A stretch of DNA of 25,000 nt from Neocallimastix lanati (nom. inval.) (GCA_016946835.1 JACVTC010000113.1:427501-452500), one strand, 5' to 3'. Numbered from the stretch's first letter, positions 10,519-21,258 are shown. Notes: generated by a model from the letters alone, not told the origin. Numbers and translations: made by a program.

Positions 10519-12647
10519 GTAATAATAGTAATAATAATAATAATGGTAATAATAATAATAATATAAATTATTTACCAAATAGTACTAACAATGCTACTAA
10601 TGGAAGGGTTCAATTGACTACTACTCCAATTGCTAATGATGAGGATAGAAGTGAAGATTCAGTAACTGTTAACAATGAGGTACAATTAACTGGTACACTT
10701 AATAATATTCAAGTTAATAATAGTAATGAAAGTAAAAATAGTGAAGAATCTACTACCAAAGAATTAACAGGAGAATCCGTACCATCATTTTCAACGAATA
10801 ATTTGGAAGATCAATTACAATCTCCATCTACTGAGAATAATGATCCAGTAACAACAACGGATGCAACTCAAGGAAGTAGTAATTCAAATCAAACTGATTT
10901 GACAAATACGAATGGTATGAATAATTCTGTTGTAAATGTTCCAAATCAATCTTCATCAAATCATGATGAACTCTCACCATCATCAACTAAAAGAGAAGAT
11001 AATTTATCCGGTCTTACTGCTTTAAATAAAATCTCTAATGAAAATACTGCTAATGATAATCCTTCTTCACTTAATGCTTTAAGTCAATTAGCTCAGGAAG
11101 CAACTAATGACAACACTAATGATGATTCAAGTTCTCTTAATCAGATGGCTAAAAATGCTAATGATGATACAAATGTTAATTCTAATAATGATTTAAGTTC
11201 CCTTCGTCAATTAGCTAATAATGCTAGTGATAATGCTAATAATAACTTAAATTCTCTTAATGAATTAACTAAAAATGCAACTGCAACTGAAAGTGCTACA
11301 AGTGATCTTAATCAATTAGTTAAAAATGTTGATGGTAACGATAATGCCGGTTTTAGTACTCAATATGAATTAGCTCAACAGCATTATCCACAACAACCAC
11401 AACCACAACCACAACAATTGCAACCACAACCACTACCACAACCACAACCACAACAACCACAACAACCACAACAATTACAATCACAACAACCACAATTACA
11501 ACCACAATTACAACCACAACCACAACAACCACAACAACCACAACAATTACAATCACAACAACCACAACAATTACAACCACAACCACAACAACCACAACAA
11601 CCACAACAACCACAACCACAACAATTAAAACAACCACAACCACAACCACAACCACAACCACAACAATCACAACAACCACAACCACAACAATTAAAACAAC
11701 CACAACCACAACCACAACATCCATCACCAGAAGCTATTCAATCATTAAATGGTTTATCTGGTTTAAATCAATTACAACCGCCATCATCAATAGCAGCTCA
11801 ACCCTCATTTAGTGGTTTATCTGGTTTAGGCCAATTACAACCACCATCATCAATAGCATCTCAACCCTCATTTAGTGGTTTATCAGGTTTAGGTCAATTA
11901 CAACCACCATCATCAATAACAGCTCAACCCTCATTTAGTGGTTTATCAGGTTTAGGTCAATTACAACCACCATCATCAATAGCAGCTCAACCCTCATTTA
12001 GTGGTTTATCAGGTTTAGGTCAATTACAACCACCATCATCAATAACAGCTCAACCCTCATTTAGTGGTTTATCAGGTTTAGGTCAATTACAACCACCATC
12101 ATCAATAGCAGTTCAACCCTCATTTAGTGGTTTATCAGGATTAGGTCAATTACAACCATCATCATCATTAGCTGCTCAACCATCACTTAGTGGATTAGCT
12201 CAGGATACTAATGACAATAGTAATGTTGGATTAGATGCTTTACATCAGTTAGCTGAAAATGATAAGGAAAGTGTTACCACTACTGAATTAAGTGATCTTA
12301 ATCAATTAATTGTCAATAAAAATTCACCTGTTCTCATCAATGAAGGGGATAAGGAAAAAATAAAGAAAGTAGTAGAAAGAGGTGGAAGTATTAACAAGTT
12401 TGTTAGTAACCATTTCCCAAGAAGTACAAGTTTAATGCTAAATGATACTCAACAATCACAAATTTCACCTGCATCCTCTATTACTTCAAAGAGTACTAAT
12501 ATTAGTAGAGTTGATATTAATAATTTGAAATTTGTGAATTCAAAGAGTACCGATATCAAATTAGAAGTTCCTGAATCTGAAAAGTTGGAAAAAAGTAAGA
12601 TTCCTTTCTCTGTTTTGAATGATATTAATGAAACTAGTGACCCAAAG

Positions 12648-12688
<41 letters not shown>

Positions 12689-15600
12689 ATTATTGAATAC
12701 TTTGAAAGATTCACGTAATTTTACTGTTTCAACTCTTGTTAAATCAAATACATCATCTTTACCTACTTTTACTGAAGAAGATAATTCTAAAAAGACTGAA
12801 GAAAATGAACAACCAATTTTAGCTAGCTTATCGGGTTTAACACAAAATCAATTACCACCATCAACATCATATAGTGGTTTATCTGGTTTATCAGCCCAAC
12901 AATCATTTAATGGTTTATCTAGTTTAGCTCAACAACAGCCATCATCTCCAGAAGATGTTCAACCAGTATTAAGTGGTTTATCAAGTTTAGCTCAACAACG
13001 ACCATCATCTCCAGAAGATGCTCAACCAGTATTAAGTAGTTTATCTAATTTAGCTCAACAACAACCAGCATCTCCAGAAGATGCTCAACCAGTATTAAGT
13101 GGTTTATCAAGTTTAGCTCAACAACAACCAGCATCTCCAGAAGATGCTCAACCAGTATTAAGTGGTTTATCAAGTTTAGCTCAACAACAACCAGCATCTC
13201 AAGTTGATACTCAACCAGTATTAAGTGGTTTATCAAGTTTAGCTCAACAACGACCATCATCTCCAGAAGATGCTCAACCAGTATTAAGTAGTTTATCTAA
13301 TTTAGCTCAACAACAACCAGCATCTCCTGTTGATACTCAACCAGTTTTAAGTGGTTTATCAAGTTTAGCTCAACAACAGCCATCATCTCCTGTTGATGCT
13401 CAACCAGTATTAAGTGGTTTATCAAGTTTAGCTCAACAACAGCCATCATCTCTTGTTGATGCTCAACCAGTATTAAGTAGTTTATCTGGTTTAGCTCAAC
13501 AACAACCATCATCTCCTGTTGATGCTCAACCAGTATTAAGTAGTTTATCTGGTTTAGCTCAACAACAGCCATCATCTCTTGTTGATGCTCAACCAGTATT
13601 AAGCGGCTTATCAAGTTTGTCTCAACAACAACCTTCATCTCTTGTTGATGCTCAACCAGTATTAAGCGGTTTATCAGGTTTAGCTCAACAACAACCAGCA
13701 TCCCCAGTTAATGCTCAACCAGTATTAAGTGGTTTATCAAGTTTAACTCAACAACAACCTTCATCTCCAGAAGATGCTCAACCAGTATTAAGTGGTTTAT
13801 CAAGTTTAGCTCAACAACGACCAGCATCTCCAGAAGATGCTCAACCAGTATTAAGTGGTTTATCAAGTTTAGCTCAACAACAACCAGCATCTCAAGTTGA
13901 TGCTCAACCAATATTAAGTGGTTTATCAAGTTTAGCTCAACAACAGCCATCATCTCCTGTTGATGCTCAACCAGTATTAAGTGGTTTATCAAGTTTAGCT
14001 CAACAACAGCCATCATCTTCTGTTGATGCTCAACCAGTATTAAGTGGTTTATCAAGTTTAGCTCAACAACAACCATCATCCCCAGTTAATGCTCAACCAA
14101 TATTAAGTAGTTTATCAAGTTTAGCTCAACAACAACCATCATCTCTTGTTGATGCTCAACCAGTATTAAGTGGTTTATCAAGTTTAACTCAACAACAACC
14201 TTCATCTCCAGAAGATGCTCAACCAGTATTAAGTAGTTTATCAAGTTTAGCTCAACAACAGCCATCATCATCTCCAGTTAATGCTCAGCCAGTATTAAGT
14301 AGTTTATCTGGTTTAGCTCAACAACAACCAGCATCTCCAGTTAATGCTCAACCAGTATTAAGTGGTTTATCAAGTTTAGCTCAACAACAACCATCATCTC
14401 CTGTTGATGCTCAACCAGTATTAAGTGGTTTATCAAGTTTAGCTCAACAACAACCAGCATCCCCAGTTAATGCTCAACCAGTATTAAGTGGTTTATCTGG
14501 TTTAGCTCAACAACAACCATCATCTCCTGTTGATGCTCAACCAATATTAAGTGGTTTATCAAGCTTAGCTCAACAACAGCCATCATCTCCTGTTGATGCT
14601 CAACCAGTATTAAGTGGTTTATCAAGTTTAGCTCAACAACAGCCATCATCTTCTGTTGATGCTCAACCAGTTTTAAGTAGTTTATCTAATTTAGCTCAAC
14701 AACAACCTTCATCTCCAGAAGATGCTCAACCAATATTAAGTGGTTTATCAAGTTTAGCTCAACAACAGCCATCATCTCCTGTTGATGCTCAACCAGTATT
14801 AAGTGGTTTATCAAGTTTAGCTCAACAACAACCATCATCTCCTGTTAATGCTCAACCAGTATTAAGTGGTTTATCAAGTTTAGCTCAACAACAACCAGCA
14901 TCCCCAGTTAATGCTCAACCAGTATTAAGTGGTTTATCAAGTTTAGCTCAACAACAACCAGCATCCCCAGTTAATGCTCAACCAATATTAAGTGGTTTAT
15001 CAAGTTTAGCTCAACAACAACCATCATCTCCTGTTGATGCTCAACCAGTATTAAGTAGTTTATCAAGTTTAGCTCAACAACAGCCATCATCTCCTGTTGA
15101 TGCTCAACCAGTATTAAGTGATTTATCAAGTTTAGCTCAACAACAGCCATCATCTCCAGTTAATGCTCAGCCAGTATTAAGTAGCTTATCAAGTTTAGCT
15201 CAACAACAACCAGCATCCCCAGTTAATGCTCAACCAGTATTAAGCAGTTTATCTAATTTAGCTCAACAACGACCATCATCTCCAGAAGGTACTCAACCAG
15301 TATTAAGTGGCTTATCAAGTTTAGCTCAACAACAGCCATCATCTCCTGTTGATGCTCAACCAATATTAAGCGGTTTATCAAGTTTAGCTCAACAACGACC
15401 AGCATCTCCAGAAGATGCTCAACCAGTATTAAGTGGTTTATCAAGTTTAGCTCAACAACGACCATCATCTCCAGAAGGTACTCAACCAGTATTAAGTGGC
15501 TTATCAAGTTTAGCTCAACAACAGCCATCATCTCCTGTTGATGCTCAACCAATATTAAGCGGTTTATCAAGTTTAGCTCAACAACGACCAGCATCTCCAG

Positions 15601-18600
15601 AAGATGCTCAACCAGTATTAAGTGGTTTATCAAGTTTAGCTCAACAACGACCATCATCTCCAGAAGGTACTCAACCAGTATTAAGTGGCTTATCAAGTTT
15701 AGCTCAACAACAGCCATCATCTCCTGTTGATGCTCAACCAATATTAAGCGGTTTATCAAGTTTAGCTCAACAACGACCAGCATCTCCAGAAGATGCTCAA
15801 CCAGTATTAAGTGGTTTATCAAGTTTAGCTCAACAACGACCAGCATCTCCAGAAGATGCTCAACCAGTATTAAGTGGTTTATCAAGTTTAGCTCAACAAC
15901 GACCAGCATCTCCAGAAGATGCTCAACCAGTATTAAGTGGTTTATCAAGTTTAGCGCAACAACGACCAGCATCTCCAGAAGATGCTCAACCAGTATTAAG
16001 TGGTTTATCAAGTTTAGCTCAACAACGACCAGCATCTCCAGAAGATGATCAACCAGTATTAAGTAGTTTGTCTAATTTAGCTGCTCACCAAAGTCAAGAA
16101 GATGTAAAACCGCCAAAACTTTCATTACTTTTTGATATAGATGAATCACATAATAAGGAAAGTAGTGATTTAGTTGATGATGATATACTTAAAAGCTTAA
16201 TGAATATGTCTGATTATTTATTTAATAATGATAGTAATGATAATGATGCAAACACTAGTAAACCTCGTGATAATAAGGTTAACAGTTTACTTGATTTAGC
16301 TGGATCATCATTTGCATCATTATCATTATCATTTGATTATGATGCTTATAACTCTGGAGATGATTCAGATGAAATTGATTTAAGTAATAATAGTATTATT
16401 CTTAAAGAACTTCATGATCAAGTTAATGATCATGTTAATTCGGTTTTAAATGGAGAATTTAATGATAGTAATGATAAAGAAGATCTTGATGATCATTTAA
16501 TCGAAGAATTAGAAAAAACTACATTAGAAGGTAATAAGACTGTTAAGCCTATTATGGATGAAATTAATAGAGATAAGGAATTAAAAGAATCAGCAATTGA
16601 AAATCAAAATCAAGAATTAAGAATTATTACCGATAATATTAGTATTGATGAAAATGCACCAGCGAGTGCTCCAGTTGAACCAACTAAGATCGATGAAAAT
16701 ATTTTCATTCCAAGAAGTGTAAGTGCTGTTAAGAGTAAACAAGATGTTACGGAAGAATTTACTAGAAAGTCAAGTATCATTATTCATCAGTTAAGTATAA
16801 GAAATATTTCTGGTAGTGATATTTGTCGTGGTTTAAGTAAGAAAAGTATTGAAGTTTTAAATGAATTAAATAAAAATGGTGATATTATTAGAGAATTTAG
16901 TAGAAATTCCGGTAACAGTGGTTATGATTTTGAAAGTTTACATCATTCTGTTTGTAGTATGAATAGTTTAAGTGATATTAGTAGTATTTCTAACACAGGT
17001 TCTTCTGCTCGTGTCATCATGAATAATGATGCTGAGGAATCCGGAGGTGTTAAGAGAACTTCCACTACTAAACAAACTATTGAAGATGAAAGAGAATATA
17101 AAAATTCAAAAATTAATAAGAATTCCAGTAGGGATCAATTACAAATTTCAAATAATAATAATAATAATGGTAATACAGAAAAAAGTAATGATGGTAATAA
17201 TAATAATGATGATGATGATGATGAATTTACTGAAAATATTGTACAAAAATTCAATGAACTTTTCAATTATATTAGTGATAACAAAGAATTCCATGAAGAA
17301 ATTGATTATGCAGGTATTTTCAATAGTATTTTGAAAGCAAATAATTTAGATGATAGTAATGATGATGATGATAATAATAATAATGATAAGATTACTACTT
17401 CTCAAGATCAAAAGGATAATGATAAAAAAATATTTACTAACAGGAGAGAAAAAGAACAAGAAAAGGAACAAGTCGAAGATATTAAAGGTAAAAAGAGTAT
17501 TGTTTCTGATGAAACTTCTATTAGAACTGGTATAGCTACTGATAAAGCAGTAACTGTTGTTGAATCTAATAATAAAATTGAAGAAAAGGAGCAACAATCT
17601 CAATCCCAACCACAACCGAAAGTTAAACAACAAAATCTAAATGTACAAAAAGAAGAAGAAGAAGAAGAAGAAAAAGAAATATCAAGAGAAGTAACACAAA
17701 ATAAGGGTAAGAATAAAGCTGATGTTAGCGTTAGTTTTAATGAAAGTCAAAATGATAGTGTTGATTTATCCACAAAGAATGAAAATTTAGTTAATCAAGA
17801 ACTTCTTACCATAACGACAAGTAATTCATTTATAAATAATAAACCATCTAGAAGTAATGATCGTCCAATTAATAATAGTACCTTACCTTCTTCTGATGAT
17901 TATATGAGAGATAATCAATTTATTGCTGAGCAAGAAATTGAATTAAACAGGAATGCAACAAATAAGGAAAATGATTTATTAGCAATTCTCTTTAGTATGG
18001 GATTTGAAAATCCTGAAGATAATTTAGCTGCTTTAAGAAAAGCTAATAATGATGTTGAACAAGCCGTTAATTTCTTAGTTGAAGAAAAAATTCCATATGA
18101 TGTTATTAATGGTATTCGTGAAAATGATTTTAGGGAAGAAACCGAAAATATTCGTAGAAGATATCAGGAACTAAGTTATATAAATAGTCAAATAAATCTA
18201 AACCGTGCACTTAACACTTCCTCTGCTGGTTCTTCATCCTATCAAATGAACAATTCTAATCAAGTAGGTATGCATAACCAATACAATAATACTGGTGTTC
18301 AACCTGCTCTTGTAAATTATAATGGTAATGGTAGTAATTCTATTATTATTGATAATAATGAATTAAATCGTCTTTTATTACAACAACGACTTCAACAACA
18401 ACCTCAACAACAATCTCAACTACAACAACAACTTCAACTACAACAACAACTTCAACTTCAATTTCAACAACAACTTCAACAACAACTTCAGCAACAACCT
18501 CAACTACAACAACAACTTCAACAAAACCCTCAACTACAACAACAACTTCAACTTCAATTTCAACAACAATTTCAACAACAACTTCAACAACTTCAACAAC

Positions 18601-19002
18601 AACAACTTCAACAACAGCAACAACAACAACTTCAACAACAGCAACAACAACAACAACAGCAGCAACAACAATTGATTTTATCACAATCAGTAGCTAGTGA
18701 ACATCAATCTCCAGAATATCAAGGTTATATTAATAATGGTAATGGTATTCAAGGTAATATTACTGAAGCTAATAACAATAATAATAATAATTCTACTCTA
18801 GATCATGGAAATGCAAATATTTCTTTTGAGGGTTCTTCTATAGTAGCTGTTGGAAATAGAATTATTAGTGATGATGTTACAAGTATAGTACATAATGGAG
18901 GAATTAGTCAAGATTTAAATAGAAATAGAATAAGTAATGGTTACAATATTACAAATCAAAATGTAAATATTAACAGAATGAGTCTTCCTTTAAATCAAGA
19001 AT

Positions 19003-19059
<57 letters not shown>

Positions 19060-19199
19060 CAAGTAACAATAATAATAGTAATAATGCAAGTAGCAATAAT
19101 AATATCAATAACAATGCCAATAATCATACCAATAATAATAACAATATTAATACCAATAACAATAATGTCAATAATGTCAATAATAATAATAATAATGTC

Positions 19200-19234
<35 letters not shown>

Positions 19235-21043
19235 AGAAACTGTAAACAGAGATGCCAATTCTTTTACTTATAGTGTAGGTAATTCTGAAGGTATAAATTC
19301 TAATATTAATGATGAAGAAGTTGCCAACAATGAGTTCATTGAAACCAATAATAATCAAAGATCCTCATTATTAGCAAATAATGGTAATACTAATGTTACT
19401 CCAAACAATGATAATGTAAATAACATACCACAACCAATTACTACTACAACTACTATCGATGATTCTTTCTTACAATCCCCATCATCTTTTATGGATAATG
19501 CTATAAATAATTCTTCGGATAGTATTCAAGTTAGTTTTGATTCTCCATCCGTTCATCCAGTTAATGTCAGTGATAATACAATTTTAAATAATCCCTCAGC
19601 ACTCACTAATAATATGAGAAATATTAATAATGTAGGTATTATGGGTAATTTAGACAATCAAGTGATGATCAATCAACTTTCACATCCAAGAAACTCAGTA
19701 AATACTAGTTTTGATTCTACGAATCAACAAACCTATCAACTAAATGCTCAAATCCAACAAAATCAACAACAAATTTTAAAATATCAGAACCAATTACAAC
19801 AAATGCAAATAAGAAATACTCAAATTGAAAAATTTTATAGTGATATTCAATCCCCTCCTGAAAAAGTTTCCAGTAAATTGGTTACTTGGTATCCAAAATG
19901 GACACATCATAATTCACCATTTGGAGATAAGATTGTTTTCTCTGTGAAGTTAGATACGAAGGATGAAGCTACACTTCTCGCAAGTCTTAAGAAGAGAAGA
20001 AATGAGGCGAAGGCTTCCCCAGAGGATCATAATAAGGTTGTACTCTTCTGTAATCATTTATTTAGCTCAATGAAGGACATTCCAAAGGAACAATCTGATA
20101 TTTTAAATGATGCCTTAAAATTATTAAAGAAAAGTGTTAAAGAAAATTGTATTGAAGCTTGTAATATTTTAGCTAAACTTTATTTATTCGGTATTGAAGG
20201 TGCTTTACATCACAAGCCTGACTATGAAAGAGCTGGTCAATTATTCATGAAGGTTCTTAAGAATACTGAACAGCAGCAAAATCAACAATTAATTTCGGAA
20301 TCTACCTATAATCTTGGTCTCTGCTATGAAAACATGGATTCTAAGAAGAAACGTATGCAGGCTATTTCCTTCTTTAAATTTTCAGCTCTAAAGGATCATC
20401 CAGGTGCTGCTTTCAAGGTATATAAGATTTATGAAAGAATTTCGCCAAAGGAAGCGGTCACCTGGTTAACACGTAGTAAAAATAATGCCACCAAGGAATA
20501 TCCAGATGGTCTCTACGAATATGCATTACTTTCCTATAAGGGTTATGAAAATGGTGGTATCACCAAAAATGAAAATTATACCATCAGTTTATTGAAGGAA
20601 GCTGCCGATAAATATGAACATGTTCCAAGTGCCTTAGAACTCGGTAAATTCTACTTAATTTCTGAAGGTAATACTTCTACCAATGCCGCAAAATATTTAC
20701 ATATGGCTGCTATTAGGGATAGTAAAATAGCTCAATATAAATTAGCAACTTGGTGGGATAAACAACCCGTTAACAATGAAATTAAAAAGAAAGCCTATTT
20801 TGACTGGCTTACCTATTCTGCTGAAGGAGAGGATGGTTTACCAGAAGCCATGTAAGTTATAAAAAATAAAAATAAGGAAAAAATTATTTTTTTTTTTATT
20901 ATTATTATTTTATATTTGTTTATTTTATATTTTATTTATTTTTTTTATTGAAATTATTATAATATAAAAATAACATATTTAAATAATATATTATTTTATA
21001 TTATTTTATGTTATGATATTTTATATCCACATAAAATATAATG

Positions 21044-21074
<31 letters not shown>

Positions 21075-21258
21075 TTTTTAAACTAATATTATAAATTATT
21101 TTTATTAATTTATTTTATCTAGTTATAGACTTGGTTGTTGCTATGAAATAGGTCATTGTGTTCCAGTTGATAAGAATATTGCACTTACTTATTTCGAAAA
21201 ATCTGCATCTAAAGGATTCAATAAAGCCATAGAAAAGTTAGATAAATTAAAGAAATAA
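8934..21258 (+). CDS. Giant UBA + Sel1-like-repeat (Skt5/Chs4-Nif1-like) protein, two exons, 4017 aa
   Basis: Coding parts are 8934-20851 and 21123-21258 (12,054 nt including the TAA at 21256-21258). The start is the first ATG after an in-frame TAG at 8925-8927 and has A at -3. Domains in order: Met/Asn/Gln-rich head (aa 1-176), Q-P repeats (179-242), a basic patch around KPKQMKNIAKRLF (about 290-316), Asn tracts, a Pro-Gln tract (819-929), 21-residue repeat family A (938-1084) and family B (1325-2375), an acidic/Ser-rich region (2376-3010), UBA-like domain (3013-3052), poly-Q (3150-3246), poly-N (3358-3433), then about seven Sel1-like repeats to the end. The SLR block resembles fungal Skt5/Chs4, Nif1 and Dsf2, which regulate chitin synthase or morphogenesis; those proteins are several-fold shorter. 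The C-terminus ends KLDKLKK, so the CaaX prenylation box of yeast Chs4 is absent. There is no signal peptide or obvious membrane segment. I infer a cytosolic scaffold/adaptor; its exact function is unknown. Confidence 0.9.
9469..9663 (+). repeat. In-frame QNQPSQ / QTQPSQ repeat tract
   Basis: About ten short units of the form Q-x-Q-P-S/T, encoded by CAA, AAT, CCA and TCA codons, at aa 179-242. It follows a Gln/Leu-rich stretch (9300-9460) and is followed by a Thr/Ser run at 9679-9723. It is low-complexity and presumably disordered. Confidence 0.9.
10044..10196 (+). repeat. 15-bp coding microsatellite (GNNNN x 10)
   Basis: Ten Gly residues are each followed by four Asn (five in the first unit), encoded by GGT or GGC plus AAT codons. 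It lies within a longer Asn-rich region from about 9966 to 10212. The nearly perfect 15-bp period suggests replication slippage under frame constraint. Confidence 0.95.
10489..10566 (+). repeat. Poly-Asn tract (AAT repeats), aa 519-544
   Basis: In-frame AAT repeats broken by single Ser and Gly codons. The tract follows the less repetitive segment at about 10210-10430 (containing QGGRLYAIPNNVAFAQL), which is one of the few non-repetitive parts of the N-terminal half. Confidence 0.9.
11010..11372 (+). repeat. Degenerate SSLNxLA repeats preceding family A
   Basis: The protein here holds loosely spaced copies of a leucine motif: LSGLTALNKI, SSLNALSQLAQEA, SSLNQMAKNA, SSLRQLANNA, NSLNELTKNA and SDLNQLVKNV, separated by Asn/Asp-rich spacers of about 9-14 residues. 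Two more copies (GLDALHQLAEN and SDLNQLIVN) lie at about 12225-12315. They resemble the SGLSSLAQQ heads of families A and B and may be eroded ancestors of them. This is an eye-level comparison. Confidence 0.6.
11388..11721 (+). repeat. Pro-Gln tract, aa 819-929
   Basis: A run of CCA and CAA codons gives alternating PQ, PQQ and QLQPQ units with occasional Ser, Leu and Lys (QQLKQPQ occurs twice). The opposite strand has no stops here only because its codons are GTT, GGT and GTG; that is a by-product of composition. The tract directly precedes repeat family A. Confidence 0.93.
11745..12185 (+). repeat. Coding repeat family A: seven tandem 63-bp units
   Basis: Seven in-frame 21-residue units (aa 938-1084) open FSGLSGLGQLQ (the first LNGLSGLNQLQ) and close with AAQPS or TAQPS after PPSSI. 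Period and motif order (SGLSxL, Q, PSS, QPS) match family B, so both probably descend from one ancestral unit. An eighth, broken unit begins LSGLAQ at 12186. The nucleotide units are nearly identical, differing mainly at the A/T/S residue before AQPS. Confidence 0.95.
12651..12686 (+). repeat. Poly-Asn run of 12 AAT codons
   Basis: A pure AAT run in frame between DPKV and ELLNTL, in the spacer between repeat families A and B. Confidence 0.95.
12906..16058 (+). repeat. Coding minisatellite: 50 tandem 63-bp units (21-residue family B)
   Basis: Fifty units run head to tail in frame. Typical units open LSGLSSLAQQ and close DAQPV around a P-S/A-S-P core. Forty-nine are exactly 63 bp and one (starting at 14229) has an extra TCA, giving 66 bp; the unit count closes exactly on the coordinates. 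Variable positions are few: G/S at 3, S/G/N at 6, Q/R at 11, S/A at 13, then ED, VD, VN or EG before A/T-QPV/I. The spaced leucines suggest a short amphipathic helix, and most units contain a Ser-Pro step, a possible target of proline-directed kinases. A degenerate 51st unit (LSSLSNLAAHQ) follows at 16059. Length variation between strains is likely. Confidence 0.97.
15240..15806 (+). repeat. Higher-order 189-bp repeat (three units x three copies) inside family B
   Basis: Units 37-39, 40-42 and 43-45 form three successive 189-bp triplets at 15240, 15429 and 15618. Each triplet reads RPSSPEGT, then QPSSPVDAQPI, then RPASPEDA. Silent markers travel with the triplet: GGC for Gly in the second member and AGC for Ser in the third. 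This shows recent duplication of whole triplets rather than convergent change. Units 45-49 that follow are almost identical single-unit copies, which points to very recent expansion at the 3' end of the array. Confidence 0.92.
16059..17969 (+). other. Acidic, Ser-rich presumed disordered region, aa 2376-3012
   Basis: After the family B array the protein becomes less repetitive. It has acidic patches (DLVDDDILKSL, DDSDEIDLS, NNDDDDDEF, KEEEEEEEKE), a Ser-rich stretch around TRKSSIIIHQLSIRNIS and SVCSMNSLSDISSIS, and a mixed-charge stretch (EKEQEKEQVEDIKGKK). RKSS and the many Ser residues in acidic context are plausible phosphorylation sites. No folded domain is recognised between the array and the UBA. 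Confidence 0.6.
17970..18090 (+). other. UBA-like domain, about aa 3013-3052
   Basis: The translated segment carries the three-helix UBA signature: LLAILFSMGF (helix 1 and the MGF loop), NLAALRKANND (helix 2), then VEQAVNFLVEE (helix 3). The MGF loop, the N..AL..A..D core and the closing hydrophobic helix are the residues that normally contact ubiquitin. UBA domains bind mono- or polyubiquitin. The segment sits between the acidic/Ser-rich region and the poly-Q tract, and it is the only compact domain seen before the C-terminal SLR block. The motif is clear, but ubiquitin binding itself is inferred. Confidence 0.85.
18381..18672 (+). repeat. Poly-Gln/Leu tract, aa 3150-3246
   Basis: CAA codons are interrupted at regular intervals by CTT/CTA (Leu), CCT (Pro) and TTT (Phe), giving LQQQ-type units and ending in a nearly pure Gln run. 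Interspersed Leu every three to five residues would favour a coiled-coil-like helix. It lies about 100 residues after the UBA-like domain. Confidence 0.93.
19005..19232 (+). repeat. Poly-Asn-rich tract, aa 3358-3433
   Basis: Long AAT/AAC runs with scattered Ala, Ser, Ile, Thr and Val codons, in frame between NQEL and TETVNRD. It separates the poly-Q tract from the segment leading to the SLR domain. Confidence 0.93.
19881..21258 (+). other. Sel1-like-repeat (SLR) domain of the giant protein, about aa 3650-4017
   Basis: The domain opens with VTWYPKWTHHNSPFGDKI, then a SPEDH segment and a helix ending LKLLKKSVKEN. About seven helical repeats follow, beginning near EACNILAKLY, ESTYNLGLCYE, PGAAFKVYKIYE, PDGLYEYALLSYKG, VPSALELGKFY, KIAQYKLATWW and PEAIYRLGCCYEIG. 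The last carries the classic Sel1 pattern with VDKNIALTYFEKSASKGF. The order and the landmarks (KPDYERA, KEYPDGLYEYALL, YTISLLKEAADK) match the layout of fungal Skt5/Chs4, Nif1 and Dsf2 proteins as I know them. SLR domains form curved helical solenoids that bind partner proteins. Codons here use AAG, GCC and ACC more than the rest of the gene, consistent with stronger constraint. Assigning one subfamily is beyond what can be seen. Confidence 0.85.
20852..21122 (+). other. Spliceosomal intron (271 bp, phase 2) near the 3' end of the giant gene
   Basis: The donor is GTAAGT at 20852. The acceptor is TTTTATCTAG ending at 21122. A branch-point-like AACTAAT lies at 21081-21087, about 35 nt before the acceptor. 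The interior is almost pure A/T and has stops in all frames. Splicing joins GCC AT to T TAT AGA, giving PEAIYRLGCCYE, which is a textbook start of a Sel1 repeat. If the intron is retained, the frame reads ATG then TAA straight away and the last repeat is lost. The length is not a multiple of three. Confidence 0.93.

Noticed and set aside
11353-11727. Poly-Val minus-strand ORF and similar Leu- or Ile-rich ORFs opposite the Asn and Gln tracts
   Set aside because: They are reverse readings of CAA/CCA and AAT codon runs in the giant gene.
13045-16035. Series of long minus-strand open frames (VVVELNLINHLILVEH-type) across the family B array
   Set aside because: They mirror the 63-bp coding repeat on the + strand; a period divisible by three keeps the opposite frame open. 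The + frame runs through the whole gene and its flanking domains.
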